Positions 48,679 through 59,270 of a stretch of 64,000 nucleotides of DNA are shown piece after piece. The DNA is taken from positions 1,550,001 to 1,614,000 of the forward strand of contig JANFNE010000004.1 in NCBI GenBank assembly GCA_024867545.1. The letters run 5' to 3'. The notes beneath the pieces were generated by a model, which saw nothing but the letters and a program-made list of their open reading frames with translations, ran no database searches and was not told the origin of the DNA. Each line of letters starts with the position of its first letter. Within the stretch, counting starts at the first letter, position 1. The stretch is from Phytopythium helicoides (lineage: Eukaryota; Oomycota; Peronosporomycetes; Pythiales; Pythiaceae). Position numbers and translations under genes: made by a program.

Positions 48679-49014
48679 TCAGTCCGAGTCTGGGTCAGAC
48701 AGCAGAGTTTCGACCGCTTCCAGATCCTTGTCGTTGCAGTCCACACTTAGGAATGCGTTATCATCAAGCAGATCCGAGATGTCCGCGAATGATAGTCTCA
48801 TGGGAGTCACGGTGGTCCCTACGTTCCGCGTCATGACTCGCTCCTTGATCTGTTTCCGTCGTATCGCCAAGTTCTTCTGGTGCTTGTTGGCCTTCTCGCG
48901 GTGCTCTTGACACATCTTGTGTCGCTGACCAGACTTCTTGAATGCACGTTCGTTGTTGCAGAACTTGAACGGGTAGGAGCAGCGGAACTCGTCGGGCAGA
49001 ACGTGCTCAACCAT
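48679..49014 (-). CDS. CCHCH-family protein 6 (subfamily B), putative zinc-binding
   Basis: 111 residues; MVEHVLPDEFRCSYPFKFC with C12, C19, H32, C35, H38, then HREKANKHQKNLAIRRKQIK. Tail LSFADISDLLDDNAFLSVDC-NDKDLEAVETLLSDPDSD, the same layout as genes 2 and 4. Single exon. Confidence 0.85.
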   Translation of the reverse strand: MVEHVLPDEFRCSYPFKFCNNERAFKKSGQRHKMCQEHREKANKHQKNLAIRRKQIKERVMTRNVGTTVTPMRLSFADISDLLDDNAFLSVDCNDKDLEAVETLLSDPDSD

Positions 49015-49048
49015 AATCGACGCGTTCAGCGCGGGAAAGTCTCCGTGA

Positions 49049-49063
49049 AGAGAGATAATGAGC
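49049..49063 (-). promoter_or_regulatory. Inr of family gene 6
   Basis: Minus strand GCTCATTATCTCTCT, with TTCACGG following; ~35-49 bp upstream of the ATG. Confidence 0.65.
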
Positions 49064-51546
49064 TGCTTCGAGCCCGAGCAATTCGGAAATGAAGCAGCAA
49101 GGGGTTCAGGCGTCTCGATCGTCCTGCCGTCCTTGGTGGAGCGATCAAGGATAACTACCCACTGAGCCGTTCAGTTGCGGCTGATATCACATGGGGTTCA
49201 ATCGCGTGCAGCCTCGTTTCAGCACAAATATGTGCGCATATATCTCGCGGACCTGTTCTTGCTCTCCACTACTTCGAACGAGAGACTGGCATTGGGCCAT
49301 GCGTCTCAGCCCGTCGAAGTCTCAGCCTCCGACGAGCACCAGAGCTTCTACAGAGAGTTTGAGGAGTTAGGGCAGAGCACAACGCGTCAACGCCGTGCTG
49401 CTGCTCCAGGTCACGATCAGCTAACAGCACCGGATAAAACAAACAGCGCATGCTCGACTCCTGCAACGCAGATCCTTTGACGCCATTGTGGAGGCAGATC
49501 CAGTCCGACGTACTGGACGGATCAACGAAAGTCACGCCGACCTTTTTGGCACTTGAGATTGTTCCTCTTGGAGATGAGCCAACGTCAATACCACAGTATA
49601 AATGTAGCTTTCACGGAGTACGGAGCACTGCGCCGCGCAGCGCGAGACTAGAGTCTCATCAACTGCATACGTCTGTGACGCCCCGCTGTAGCCCGGGAGG
49701 AAGCTGGCTGGTCGCGCATGTCGACCGAAGTTACGAAAACGCGCCCCCTCGACGGCGCTCTCGTGCTGGTGTCGTCAAGCTGAACGTCGCGCGCGTCGCT
49801 TGGTTTTCGCTAGCGCGCGGCACTCGCTCATCGACGCAGCTCTCACGCGTGGCTGGGCAGCAGCAGACAGACGCAGCTTGGTTTTCGCAAGCGTCCGATG
49901 GAGCCGCCGCTTGAGCCTCCGTGAAGATCTGGAGCTTGGACGCACAGCTGAAGCCGAGGCGAGGTGCTTGGTTTTCGCGAACGCCTGGGTCCAGCTAAGC
50001 CGTGAGGTCTGCTCTTGATCACGAGAGGGTGAGTCTTCGCCTTGGTCTTCTCGCGCGGTGGATCGTCAAGCGCGTGGCCCTGGGTCGTGAACCGCGGAGA
50101 GCAGTCGCTTGAGCTCCATCTTGAAACTTGCCAACTGAGGGGGAGAGAGCTTGGCGTCGAATGCCTCGCCCTCGCAAGTTGAAGTCCTCGCGCTTCCATG
50201 ACATCCCTCCCATTTTACTTGTAAAACGTATTGGAAGTATGATGGCCTACATCCTTCCAACTGTCTTGTGAGCAGCCAGTTTGTATTGCAAAGAGGAACG
50301 GAGCGTGGACTGCAGCCTTGCGAACCTGCGCGTTGGCATCCACGATGCTACCAATGAAAGCCTGAGAGATCTAGCAGGTCGCCTCGACCGCCTCGACGTC
50401 AATGCGACCTCGGTGGTCCAGCTATGAAGTACAGTACATGACACCCCGATTGACCCCGACTTACCTGCTGTTGATGGTTTGGAGTGTTCTAGAAGTTAGT
50501 AAATCCTCGCTACGCATCGTAGGACGACTTTGGCACTCAATAGTCCCAGAGTGGTTATCGAAGACGCCTTACCTTAGGCCAATGCTTAAGTGGATTCTTG
50601 TGCAGAGAGTCTGAGTCGCCGTGTGGCTAGGTACTATGCGGACGAGTGCCTGGGCATTGCCGACCTTGGTAAGCTGGTGCTGTCACGGATAAATCCAAGC
50701 TTGCGCAGCAGAAATCAGGAGCCTAATGCTTTCCCAATCTGCTCCGAATGAATGATTTTGATGTGGTGCCAGAGTGGACCGAGTTAGTAGTGAGCGGAGG
50801 GAGCCCAAGGTCGAAGCACAGCGCTGTACGCCACGCCTCGCTAAGACTGCTGCAGGTTTTCCTACCACAGCGCGGGGAATGTCATTCATTGCCCTGAACT
50901 CGCTGTGTGGGACACAAAAAGGCAACTTGACCAACAAGAGTGGTGGTCATCGAAGTTGTGATTGTGGAGCACCATCGCAAAAGCTGCGAACGATTAGGTG
51001 GTAGCACAAAGCATGGGCCCACTCAAACACCTCCCATTCTTGGTGTGGGCCATAGCACCACAACACGAAAGATTGAGCATATTCGAATGTTGGTGAAAAT
51101 TGCCGCGTTGAGGGTTCATAGAAACACAGATTGCATCCTTGGTTCTGGGATGTTCAGGGGCAAAATTTGCCATGACGGTATGAAACACAAATGCGCAGTT
51201 GTTCTGGTTGCAGCCTTCCAAACGAGCCACGTCAACCTGATATGGTGCGACTCTATGCGAATTGGATATGCAACTATATCATACGAATCCGGTATTACCA
51301 CCTTAATGGCTTATCAAATACCCTTGATTGTTCATCGTCGTCGCAAACGAGCATGGGGGTAATGGTGTGCTAGGCTATACCGATTTCCTTAACACAACAA
51401 GGCCAATACAGATCTGTTCAATGCAAGCTTTCTTGACGGACAATGATTGAGCGAGCACTTCGTTGCCATCCGGGTAATACACATTCTCTTTCATGTTATT
51501 CACTGCGAATCTGCTTCTACATGCAGCCTCACTTTCACTTCCAGCC
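49064..51546. other. 2.5-kb gene-poor spacer
   Basis: No gene supported. It includes three exact copies of GCTTGGTTTTCGC (49798-49810, 49876-49888, 49966-49978), a degenerate fourth at ~50037, and GTACAGTAC at 50429-50437. The stretch 50.9-51.4 kb is A/T-richer than its surroundings; possibly eroded mobile DNA, but nothing identifiable. Confidence 0.55.
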
Positions 51547-51918
51547 TTATGGCCCGCGGACACCATCCCCATCACTGTTCAGAATCTCCGCGATCGCCTC
51601 CCATTCGCTGGGGGACAGCGAGCCGTGGGTCATAGGGTCCAACGGATCGAACTCGAGCTCTTCTTCGCCCGCAGCCAGAATCGCAGCCATCCTCGAGTCG
51701 CCTCGCTCCTTCGCCTGACGCATAAGCATCTCCCACTTGCGTTTCTTGTTGTCTCGCAATCGTTGCTGGTTCTGGTTTGCCTTGGTGCGGTGTTCCTCAC
51801 ATAGTGAATGCAATGAGCCGTCCTTCTTGGTCGTGCGCGGGTTGTTGCAGAAGCGGTTCGAGTACCGGCAGCGAATACTGCTAGGCAGCACAGACTCAGC
51901 CGTAGCGGCTTGCTCCAT
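51547..51918 (-). CDS. CCHCH-family protein 7 (subfamily C), putative zinc-binding
   Basis: 123 residues. C17-x6-C24-x12-H37-x2-C40-x2-H43 in RCRYSNRFCNNPRTTKKDG-SLHSLCEEH, then RTKANQNQQRLRDNKKRKWEML. Tail LEFDPLDPMTHGSLSPSEWE followed by AIAEILNSDGDG: FDPLD and EWxxxAxxL are shared with gene 5 and define subfamily C. Start at 51918 fits the Inr at 51956-51939; an in-frame ATG at 52008 lies upstream of the promoter. Confidence 0.84.
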   Translation of the reverse strand: MEQAATAESVLPSSIRCRYSNRFCNNPRTTKKDGSLHSLCEEHRTKANQNQQRLRDNKKRKWEMLMRQAKERGDSRMAAILAAGEEELEFDPLDPMTHGSLSPSEWEAIAEILNSDGDGVRGP

Positions 51919-51938
51919 TGTCAAGTGTGCAACAGCGT

Positions 51939-51956
51939 GCAAATTCAGTAATGAGC
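51939..51956 (-). promoter_or_regulatory. Inr/FPR of family gene 7
   Basis: Minus strand GCTCATTACTGAATTTGC, a near-complete match to the combined Inr/FPR, 21-38 bp upstream of the ATG. Confidence 0.75.
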
Positions 51957-54093
51957 CGTGAAACTGAGCTGGCGAGGCGACTAAATCCTGCGCGACTTTC
52001 GTCTGCATGTCGACGCTCGATGGTCCATCCTCTATTGGCAGCGCCTTTTGACCACAGCCACGTCGATCGTCACGGCTCTTGAAGGGTACACATCTGACCT
52101 CACCGTGTGGGATGAGGCCATGATATACCCTCGCTGCAGCGCCACACGCTCCGCTCCGCTACAGACTACTGTACTTCGTAGTACATGTTTGCAACGCGTT
52201 GTGCGGTGCACTGGTGACTGGGTGCTGATGCGAGGGTGTTGCCCCACACTCGAGCAGGCACGCGTGACGCACTCTGATGTGAATCAATTGATCTCGGGAC
52301 CGTAAACCTCTTGATTCCTGCAGTCGCGTTCCACCCTCACCGACGTTGAAGCTTGATGTTCCGCTGGCCGAGGTGCAGCTTCTACGGTGCATCGGGTCGC
52401 TTTTCACTAGGATTCCTGCACACCGACAGTTGCATGGGCGGCGGTGCCCGCCGTTACCTCCCTCCACACCACTCGTTTGCCGGTCGACAGCACATCCGTA
52501 GACTCGAGCAGAAATTTCTCGGCCAATCGACGGTTCACTGGTGAACAGCGGTCGGTAGGTCGTCGAGTTGAAGGCGCTGACCACTGTGGTATTCACAGCT
52601 CGTCTCTGCTCGACGCTGACGTGGAAGAGGGCCGAGCCGAGTCAGAAGTAGGACGGAGAGGGACTCAGCCGAAGCCTACACTCGTCCTACAGTACCTGCT
52701 GTGCATGCTCGGAGCAAAGGTGCTGAGGACGAGCACGAATCGAGATCACACTGCCATGCCTTTGACAACCGCCGGCAGTGTTGCAGCATGTCGAAAAATC
52801 TCAATCCCAGCTGAGCGATGACTGTCGCTCGGGAAGCTACAGAACTGTATTTGCCTCGATTTTTGAGTGGCATGACATGCCAACCACGTAGGGGTCTCAG
52901 GTTGAGACTCCACCCCAAACATTCGTCCTCTGGCTTGAAGCCATGCAGCAAACCCATAAGCCGAACAAGGTCGTCTCCTTGGGACACGATACCCCACTCT
53001 TGCAATTGCACGGCCAGACGGAGACACGACCAGGGCTCGAATCGACTGGACTGCACACGCGCGCCGCCGACCAGAGCCTCGCGACGAGTCGATGGCGTTG
53101 TTCCTTGCGTCGCTAACCGGCGGCTTCAACTCGACACGGCGAGAGCGTGTCGCACGAAGAGCACGCCGGTCAACTGGAAAGCCGCGAGCGACTGTCGGCT
53201 TCAACTCGGCAAGGGGCTGGCGAACGCGACCGAGAGTCTTACGCCTGCGGCTCGCGTGTGGTGGTTTCTGGCCTCTTGACCGGCCCCTTGGAGCAAGACC
53301 AACTGCAGTCGGTTGATACCCCGAGTCGAGAGTGAGGCGGGCGTATCTTCGCTGCCATGTGCTTTCGTGTAGTTGGTAACGCCGTGCAGCTTGCACTGCA
53401 AGCGCGCATTGCGCTCTATCAGATGATGCTGTTCGTGCTGTGCACCGACCGGACTGCAAATGCGTTGTCCACGCTGAAAAAGTCGACGCGACACTGTCGA
53501 CCCTGCGGCGGTCGACGTCACTAGGGCCATCACCGGATGACCGTCGAGAAAGGCGAGACTCGCGCACAAGCTTGAGGTGTTCAGTGCCGAGATGCTCGTC
53601 TGTTCGGTGGGAAGGCTAATGGCCGAAGACTCGCGAGAGCCATGGCTGCGCAGCCATTACTCTGCTCAGTATAAATGCATCATGTACCGTACGGTACAGA
53701 CACAATCATCTTGTGAGCGATTGATGGGGCCGATCTGCCAAATCGGCCGGCACACGCCTCCGTGGAGCGTTCGTAGCGCACGCGATGGGGAGTGAATCTT
53801 CGCTGCATGCTCGTCGCCCCTGGTGGTGGTGGTGGGGTCGATGGCATGCTCTCAATGCCAATGGCAGCAACGAAGCAGTGGACTGTTAAATGGACTTGAG
53901 AGAGCAGTAGTTAAACGAGAGTAGTCACGCCAAAGCGAGGAAACGCAATGAGCATCATTGGAGGCAATAGTGCTGGTGTTCACGCAAGTTGTTGAGCTTT
54001 ACTGTCAAATATCTTAGGGTACCGTAGTCGCTGGACTACAAAGGTGGTTGGCTGGTGATTGGGTTGGATGGAGGTCGAAGCGTGCCGCTCGCT
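51957..54093. other. 2.1-kb gene-poor spacer
   Basis: No gene supported. It holds a perfect 14-bp palindrome GTACCGTACGGTAC (53684-53697), a pair of CGGCTTCAACTCG copies 80 bp apart (53119, 53199), and a small hairpin GTCTCA-GGT-TGAGAC (~52893). A 126-codon minus ORF at 52676-53056 has no recognisable domain. Confidence 0.55.
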
Positions 54094-54585
54094 CTAGAAG
54101 ACTGCGCAGTGTGCGAACTGGGAGGACTGCTGGTCCCAGAGCAGCTGTAGCACCTCGAGGTCCTCGGGCGTGAGCTCGCTGGGCGAGCAGAGCGGCTCGA
54201 GCTCGGCCATGGTCCAGTCGACTGCAAAGTCCTCCTCGTCGCTGTCGAGCATGAGCTCCTGGAAGTATCCCGTGGGCTGCGCTGGCTGCATTGGTGTGGG
54301 AGCCGACGTCGTGCGCACGAGCTCGGGGACAGCCTCCATCGGAGCTGGGATGCCGTTCATGGCACTGGCGGCGAGCTCGAGCTGGCGCCGCGCGCGCAGG
54401 CGCTTCTGCATGTTGCGCTGGTTGATGTTGGCCTTGATGCGGTGCTCCTGGCAGAGCTTGTGGACCGTGCCGTTGCGCTTGCGAGCGCGCTCGTTGGGGC
54501 AGGCCTTGCTGCGGTAGGTGCAGCGCATGTGGTCCGGCAGGGCGAACGCGGCGTCGTGCGTGGTGGGGCTGCTGGGGCTGTGCAT
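54094..54585 (-). CDS. CCHCH-family protein 8 (subfamily D), putative zinc-binding
   Basis: 163 residues. MRCTYRSKACPNERARKRNG then THKLC-type motif: C22-x6-C29-x12-H42-x2-C45-x2-H48, and HRIKANINQRNMQKRLRARRQ. NERARKRNG inside the finger is unusually basic and marks subfamily D. A Met/Pro-rich linker precedes the tail FAVDWTMAELEPLCSPSEL followed by TPEDLEVLQLLWDQQ. Longest of the D members. Start at 54585 set by the promoter at 54617-54601; an in-frame ATG at 54726 lies upstream of it. Confidence 0.85.
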   Translation of the reverse strand: MHSPSSPTTHDAAFALPDHMRCTYRSKACPNERARKRNGTVHKLCQEHRIKANINQRNMQKRLRARRQLELAASAMNGIPAPMEAVPELVRTTSAPTPMQPAQPTGYFQELMLDSDEEDFAVDWTMAELEPLCSPSELTPEDLEVLQLLWDQQSSQFAHCAVF

Positions 54586-54600
54586 ATTTGCGAGGTGAAG

Positions 54601-54617
54601 CAAATTGTGGAATGAGC
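54601..54617 (-). promoter_or_regulatory. Perfect Inr/FPR of family gene 8
   Basis: Minus strand GCTCATTCCACAATTTG matches all 16 positions of GCTCATTYYNCAWTTT, 16-32 bp upstream of the ATG. Best core promoter in the window and the main sequence argument for an oomycete. Confidence 0.85.
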
Positions 54618-57267
54618 GGATGGATGCGAGTCGCCTCGAGTCGACCGACCGACCGTGTTCTCGGAAGACGCTGGTACTGTACCGAGGCTCTAGCTCCTCA
54701 GTCACCATTTCGCGCCTCAGTCCCACACTCGCGCGTGCGCAGGAGACTGGACAGCATCTGTGCGCGCATCGTGCTCACTACGAGCACTGTACCGTACCAA
54801 GTCAAGAGGATTGGATACCGTACAGCTAAACGTGGGCCGCGAATGTGCTGGGGCGGAATTTCCAGCCTCCGTGCTCTCTGCAGCCGCTCGAGGCGTCAGC
54901 GAGCGCCACATGGGGGGCCATTGACTGGACGCCGCAGTGAATTCCTGCTGTATTCTGAGCTGCCACGACGGACAAGGGCGGCTCGCAGCCGTCCATCGTC
55001 CAATCCAGTCGCCACGCGTGACGAGGACGGACGCAATCTGCTCGGGCTCACTTGCTGAGACTTTTGTGCTTGGAACGTGTTGACTTGACCGCACTCGGCG
55101 GTGCTCTTGAGCAGGAACGCAGCCGGGCAGCACGCCCTCTGTCAGTTCTTATGCTTCACACATGGCGGCATGCCGATGGCTCGGATGCCGTGATGGCGTG
55201 TGCGCCAGGGATGGTGTGCGTAGTACGAAGCTACCTTCCACGTCGACAAGGCCACCAGGACGGGAAGCGAGCGAGCGGCAAGCGGCAGATTGCTGGTACG
55301 TACCGTAGGGGCCGTTGCAGTGCACGCCACAGTGGCGAGGAGCTCCTCCGCGTACCGTTTGTGGCCGTCAGCGTGCGGAGCCTTTCAAAAGTCGTGATTG
55401 CGCCCACGATATCCTGACTAATAGCAAAATTTATAGTCGGAAGATGGTTCTATAAAAGGATATTCTCCCTATTTTGGACGTTTTAGGAGTATACTATGGG
55501 GATAATACACTCTTGTTGAAGGTAAAAATGAAGATAAAGTACCATCTAAAAGTTCAGAAGCGCGTGAACTCATTTTCGTGGCGGAAATCCTGCAGGTGAC
55601 GCTCATCACCCGGGGTCGCTTCAACTTCGGTGAAGATCAGGGCAAGTGGTACATCGGTAGCGCGCTGTCCACAGTGAGCCTCGGAAAAAATTGCTCGGGG
55701 CTCCCCTTGGCATCGGGATCTTCGGGATCGAGTTGCAACGCCGCCCGCGTGGCGGTGCCGGTTGACGTGGTTGCCCTGGTGCAGCACTGCAAACCATTTT
55801 CCTAGCGTCGATCGTCAACTCACTCGGGATGAGATGAGAGTCAAGGCCTCTCATCTCATCCCATTTTTCCTGCGCGAACGTGAAAATTCACCGAAACGTG
55901 ATTCGCACACCATCCCGCGAGTTGCCTCGGGATTTGTGCTCGCCTTAGTGGCGAGCATGTTGTTGCCTTAGTGGCGAGCGAGCAGGCCATTACGCTGCGG
56001 CGCACTGGATTATGCCCCCCTGTGGTGGATGGCTGGATGGCAGCATTGGCCGACTGGACGACGCACGCTGGGCTCGCGCAAGTGCCATCCGGACTCAGGA
56101 TACAAAGCGTGCAGCAGCTGGTGCCAACGCACACCAATGTGGCTCGCGTGCGTCGGCACCGACGAGTGGAGCTTACGATTGCCGGAGTGCTTACACTTCT
56201 ACCGTCACGGCATCCGTCTCCTACTCCTCCTCCTCCTAATTTCTTCCTTGATATCGCTCCGTACGCTCTACGGTATCGGTCGGACCAAAAACCGACGTGC
56301 ATGTGAAGAGCAGTGCATGCACAGTGCACCAGTCCAAAATTCCGTCAAGTGATTCACGGTCTTGGCCACAAGCGGCGGTCCGCCGGCGGAGCCAGCTCGC
56401 TTTGCCCCCAAGTGATGGCTCTGTTACTGTATAGAGCCGCAATAGAATTGCCGTGATCGAAAAAAAAATGGCATGAATGGGGCCGGTGGAGCACTACGAG
56501 GCCTTTACGCGCTCGCCATTTGCCATGTAGCGGCAGAGATCAATGGCGGTGACTGCTTGACACTGACTAGATACTTGACACTCACCACTTGACGACCACC
56601 GGCTGGCGAGAGCTCCTGCTGCCACAAGTGCCAACGATTTGACCAGTCGCCCAGGCTCTGCGAGCACCAGCAAGCGCGTCAACGGGACGTGCCACGTCAG
56701 CGTCGGACACAAGGCTCGCCCTCTGCCGACCAACGCCGGGCAGCAAAACACGCCTTAGCGAAGTGCGAAACTTGAGGCTTGATGTGCGACGTGTGCACAT
56801 CCTGATGAAGTTCAGCGGGCGATCTGAAACGCAGTGCACCTGTCCGGGCCCTCACGTCATGCGGCATGTACACGAGTCAGCACGTGGTACACTGTGCGGA
56901 TCTCCACATTTGATACACGCGCGGCTTCAGACGTGCATAAGCATTCGAGTCTTCAGCGGAGGTTTTGACGTGCGTAAGCTTGCTGTGGCTATTCAACACG
57001 GGCGGCGGAGAGGCATGGTCGAACCCATCGAGGGTGCCCAAGTAGATAGTAATTCATCTGTCTGCATGCATTTGCTTTGTTGGCCTAAATCTCGACTCTC
57101 GGTCATTCTCGCCGTAGGTCTCCTGGTGTCCGCCTTGGAGCCACATAACGCATTACTGCCCGTCATCTATTCTGCCCTTGACTATGGTACACTAGGCGTT
57201 GCTCGTGCGTTAGCGTGAGTAATTCCGACCACTGAGCTCTCCATGGTCAGTCACGAGCGCCAATATT
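54618..57267. other. 2.65-kb gene-poor spacer
   Basis: No gene supported. GTAC-type palindromes at 54674-54682, 54789-54797 and 55296-55303; an A/T-rich patch with TATAAAAGG near 55451; a strong hairpin at 55826-55862 (own entry); and two copies of CCTTAGTGGCGAGC near 55943 and 55967. ORFs at 55578-55805 and 55971-56306 have no recognised domain. Confidence 0.55.
55826..55862. other. Perfect 14-bp inverted repeat with 9-nt loop
   Basis: GGGATGAGATGAGA (55826-55839), loop GTCAAGGCC, TCTCATCTCATCCC (55849-55862), then ATTTTT. Perfect stem followed by a T5 run on the plus strand. No gene is recognised beside it; it could be a structured RNA 3' end, a Pol III stop region or a remnant of a small inverted-repeat element. 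Confidence 0.6.
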
Positions 57268-57669
57268 TCAGACACGCGCCTCCTTCTTCTCCCAGAAAAG
57301 CTCGAGCGCCTCCAGATCCTCGGCGCGCAGGTCCTCGGGCTCGGCCAGCGGCTCGATCGCGTACAGTCCCCAGTCGTCCACGTCCTCGTCCTCATCCAGT
57401 GGTGATGCAGATGCGCTCTTCGGTGCGCTCTCGACAGGCGCTGCTGAGCGCACCTCGCTTCCCACTCCGTTGCTGCTACCGCTCTCTGCTCGTCGCCTCC
57501 GATCGCGCAGCCGCTGCTGCATGTTGCGCTGGTTCTCGTTCGCGCGTAGTCGATGCTCTTGGCATAGCTTGTGGAACGTTCCGTTGCGCTTGCGCGCGCG
57601 CTCGTTGGCGCAAGGTTTGCTGCGGTAGGTGCAGCGTAGGTCGGCTGGGACATCGTTCTTGGACGCCAT
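57268..57669 (-). CDS. CCHCH-family protein 9 (subfamily D), putative zinc-binding
   Basis: 133 residues. LRCTYRSKPCANERARKRNG with C13-x6-C20-x12-H33-x2-C36-x2-H39, then HRLRANENQRNMQQRLRDRRRR. Linker rich in Ser/Ala; tail DEDEDVDDWGLYAIEPLAEP followed by EDLRAEDLEALELFWEKKE, strongly acidic. The frame stays open for ~350 further codons upstream, but the Inr at 57693-57681 and the family start (short leader before the first Cys) place the ATG at 57669. Confidence 0.84.
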   Translation of the reverse strand: MASKNDVPADLRCTYRSKPCANERARKRNGTFHKLCQEHRLRANENQRNMQQRLRDRRRRAESGSSNGVGSEVRSAAPVESAPKSASASPLDEDEDVDDWGLYAIEPLAEPEDLRAEDLEALELFWEKKEARV

Positions 57670-57680
57670 CGGATGACCGC

Positions 57681-57693
57681 GATGTAATGAAAG
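57681..57693 (-). promoter_or_regulatory. Inr of family gene 9
   Basis: Minus strand CTTTCATTACATC, Inr core only, 12-24 bp upstream of the ATG. Confidence 0.45.
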
Positions 57694-59270
57694 GAGGCTC
57701 GTCTTCGGTAGGCAACGTGCAGCAGCTCGATACTGAGCTGGCAAGTCACGGAATGGTCGCCAGCATCCGACGCCGGCCACGGGGGAAGCTCGAAGGCCCG
57801 CTTTTGCGTCGACGAGTGGCGAGTGGGAATGTACGCGGGCCAGTTGTCTCCCCGTTTGCGACGGCCAGGGCACAAGGACGGGGAAAGCACGCCATCTGCA
57901 CCGACCATAGAGAAGAAAGGGATGGGATTCGCGAGCCTCGTGACACGTCGAAGGGGCTGGGTGATCCAACCGCTCCAACCTGACACCCTCTGTGTGCACG
58001 AGCTGTCGATGGGAATGGGGCTGTGCACCTGTCCGCGTAGAGTACAGTCCAATTTCTGCAGTGCATCCACGACGCTCCTGCCGCAGTGACAAGCAGCGCA
58101 AAGCAAACCTTTTCGCCAGCGATCGGAGCCCGTCAGGGCACTTGCCGTGTGGCAAAGTCAGCTTGACATGTACCTTTTTCGCGGTACATGCTGAACTTTT
58201 TGACGATGGTCCGACACCTTCCGGAACGCACTGCGCAACCACATGACGGTGGTCACGCGTAATCTCTGATGCGAGTCGTTGAACACAGCAATGTCGCCGG
58301 TTCGGGACTATTGGTTGTGCGCACGCCGAGCGTGATAGCAGCGCTCGATCTGCAGCCAGCCAGCAAGCTTTGCAAAATGCTCGTGTACGTTGAACGCTGC
58401 TTAGCGCGGTTGCACACTGCGTGGCTTTGCAGCATCGCGACATCGTGCAGTCCTTGGGCGGGACAGTTGCAGCCCATGATCTGCCAACAGTGGTCTTCGT
58501 CACGGCTTTTGCTTGAACGCATTGCGGTGTGGCCAGATGTTGCTGAACATCACAGAAGAAATTGCATCTAGTATGTATCGATTGACGAGGCAACTTCCTG
58601 ACTCGGTTTGCGAGTCCATGTGACGCCCCGGCGGCTGGCACGTCGAGATACGTGACGCGGTCTCCGACAGCACCGCGGCGGCGCTGTCGAAAACGGGGCC
58701 GCATTGCACTCTCTGGCGGTGTTGGCAATTGCGTCGATTTGAAAGGATGAGACGAGAACGATCAGGGCAAGGCAGCTTTCCCGACAGGACGAGACCTTCC
58801 CACGCAAGAGGAGAACTCTGTCACGCGGACGACAGGCGAGTGGAAAGCCTACGTTGAAGCCCGGCTTTGGGCCTCAGACGATGCATCGTTGTAGAAGTAC
58901 ACTGGGAAGCAACACTACAGTCGTCACGGGAATTGGCCACGGTGTTGATACCGATGAGCAGCTGCAGTGCTCGGGGGAATTTTATGATGATGAAACAGAC
59001 GCTACCTAGATACCTATGGATTTGTTAGGCACGAGTCGAGACGACGAGGACTTGTGGAATAGCAGGCTGCAGCCTGAGGAAGACGTGAAGATGTAGAGGC
59101 TAGCTTGAGTACTGCTGGCGCGCTGGAGTTACCTGGACTTGGTGTGGGGCTGGATATTGTCGACTTATGACGAATGACGGAGCACTGCGCTCTCGTTGCT
59201 TGGACGCTTTCGGGGGGTTGTTGGCGGCGCCGACGCCTAGATATCGAGTTGGCTGGCTCATATGCATGGA
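57694..59270. other. 1.6-kb gene-poor spacer
   Basis: No gene supported. The long minus-strand open frame here (to 58728) is the 5' run-on of family gene 9 and shows no domain. Confidence 0.55.

Noticed and set aside
49193..49204. GGGTTCAATCGC as a Pol III B box of a further tRNA
   Set aside because: No A box or cloverleaf around it.
52676..53567. Minus-strand ORFs (126 and 273 codons) as genes
   Set aside because: Arg/Ser-rich shadow-like composition, overlapping frames, no domain or promoter; kept only as spacer.
57268..58728. 486-codon protein ending in the Cys/His module
   Set aside because: The upstream ~350 codons have no domain, the Inr lies just before the ATG at 57669, and all relatives start shortly before the first Cys.
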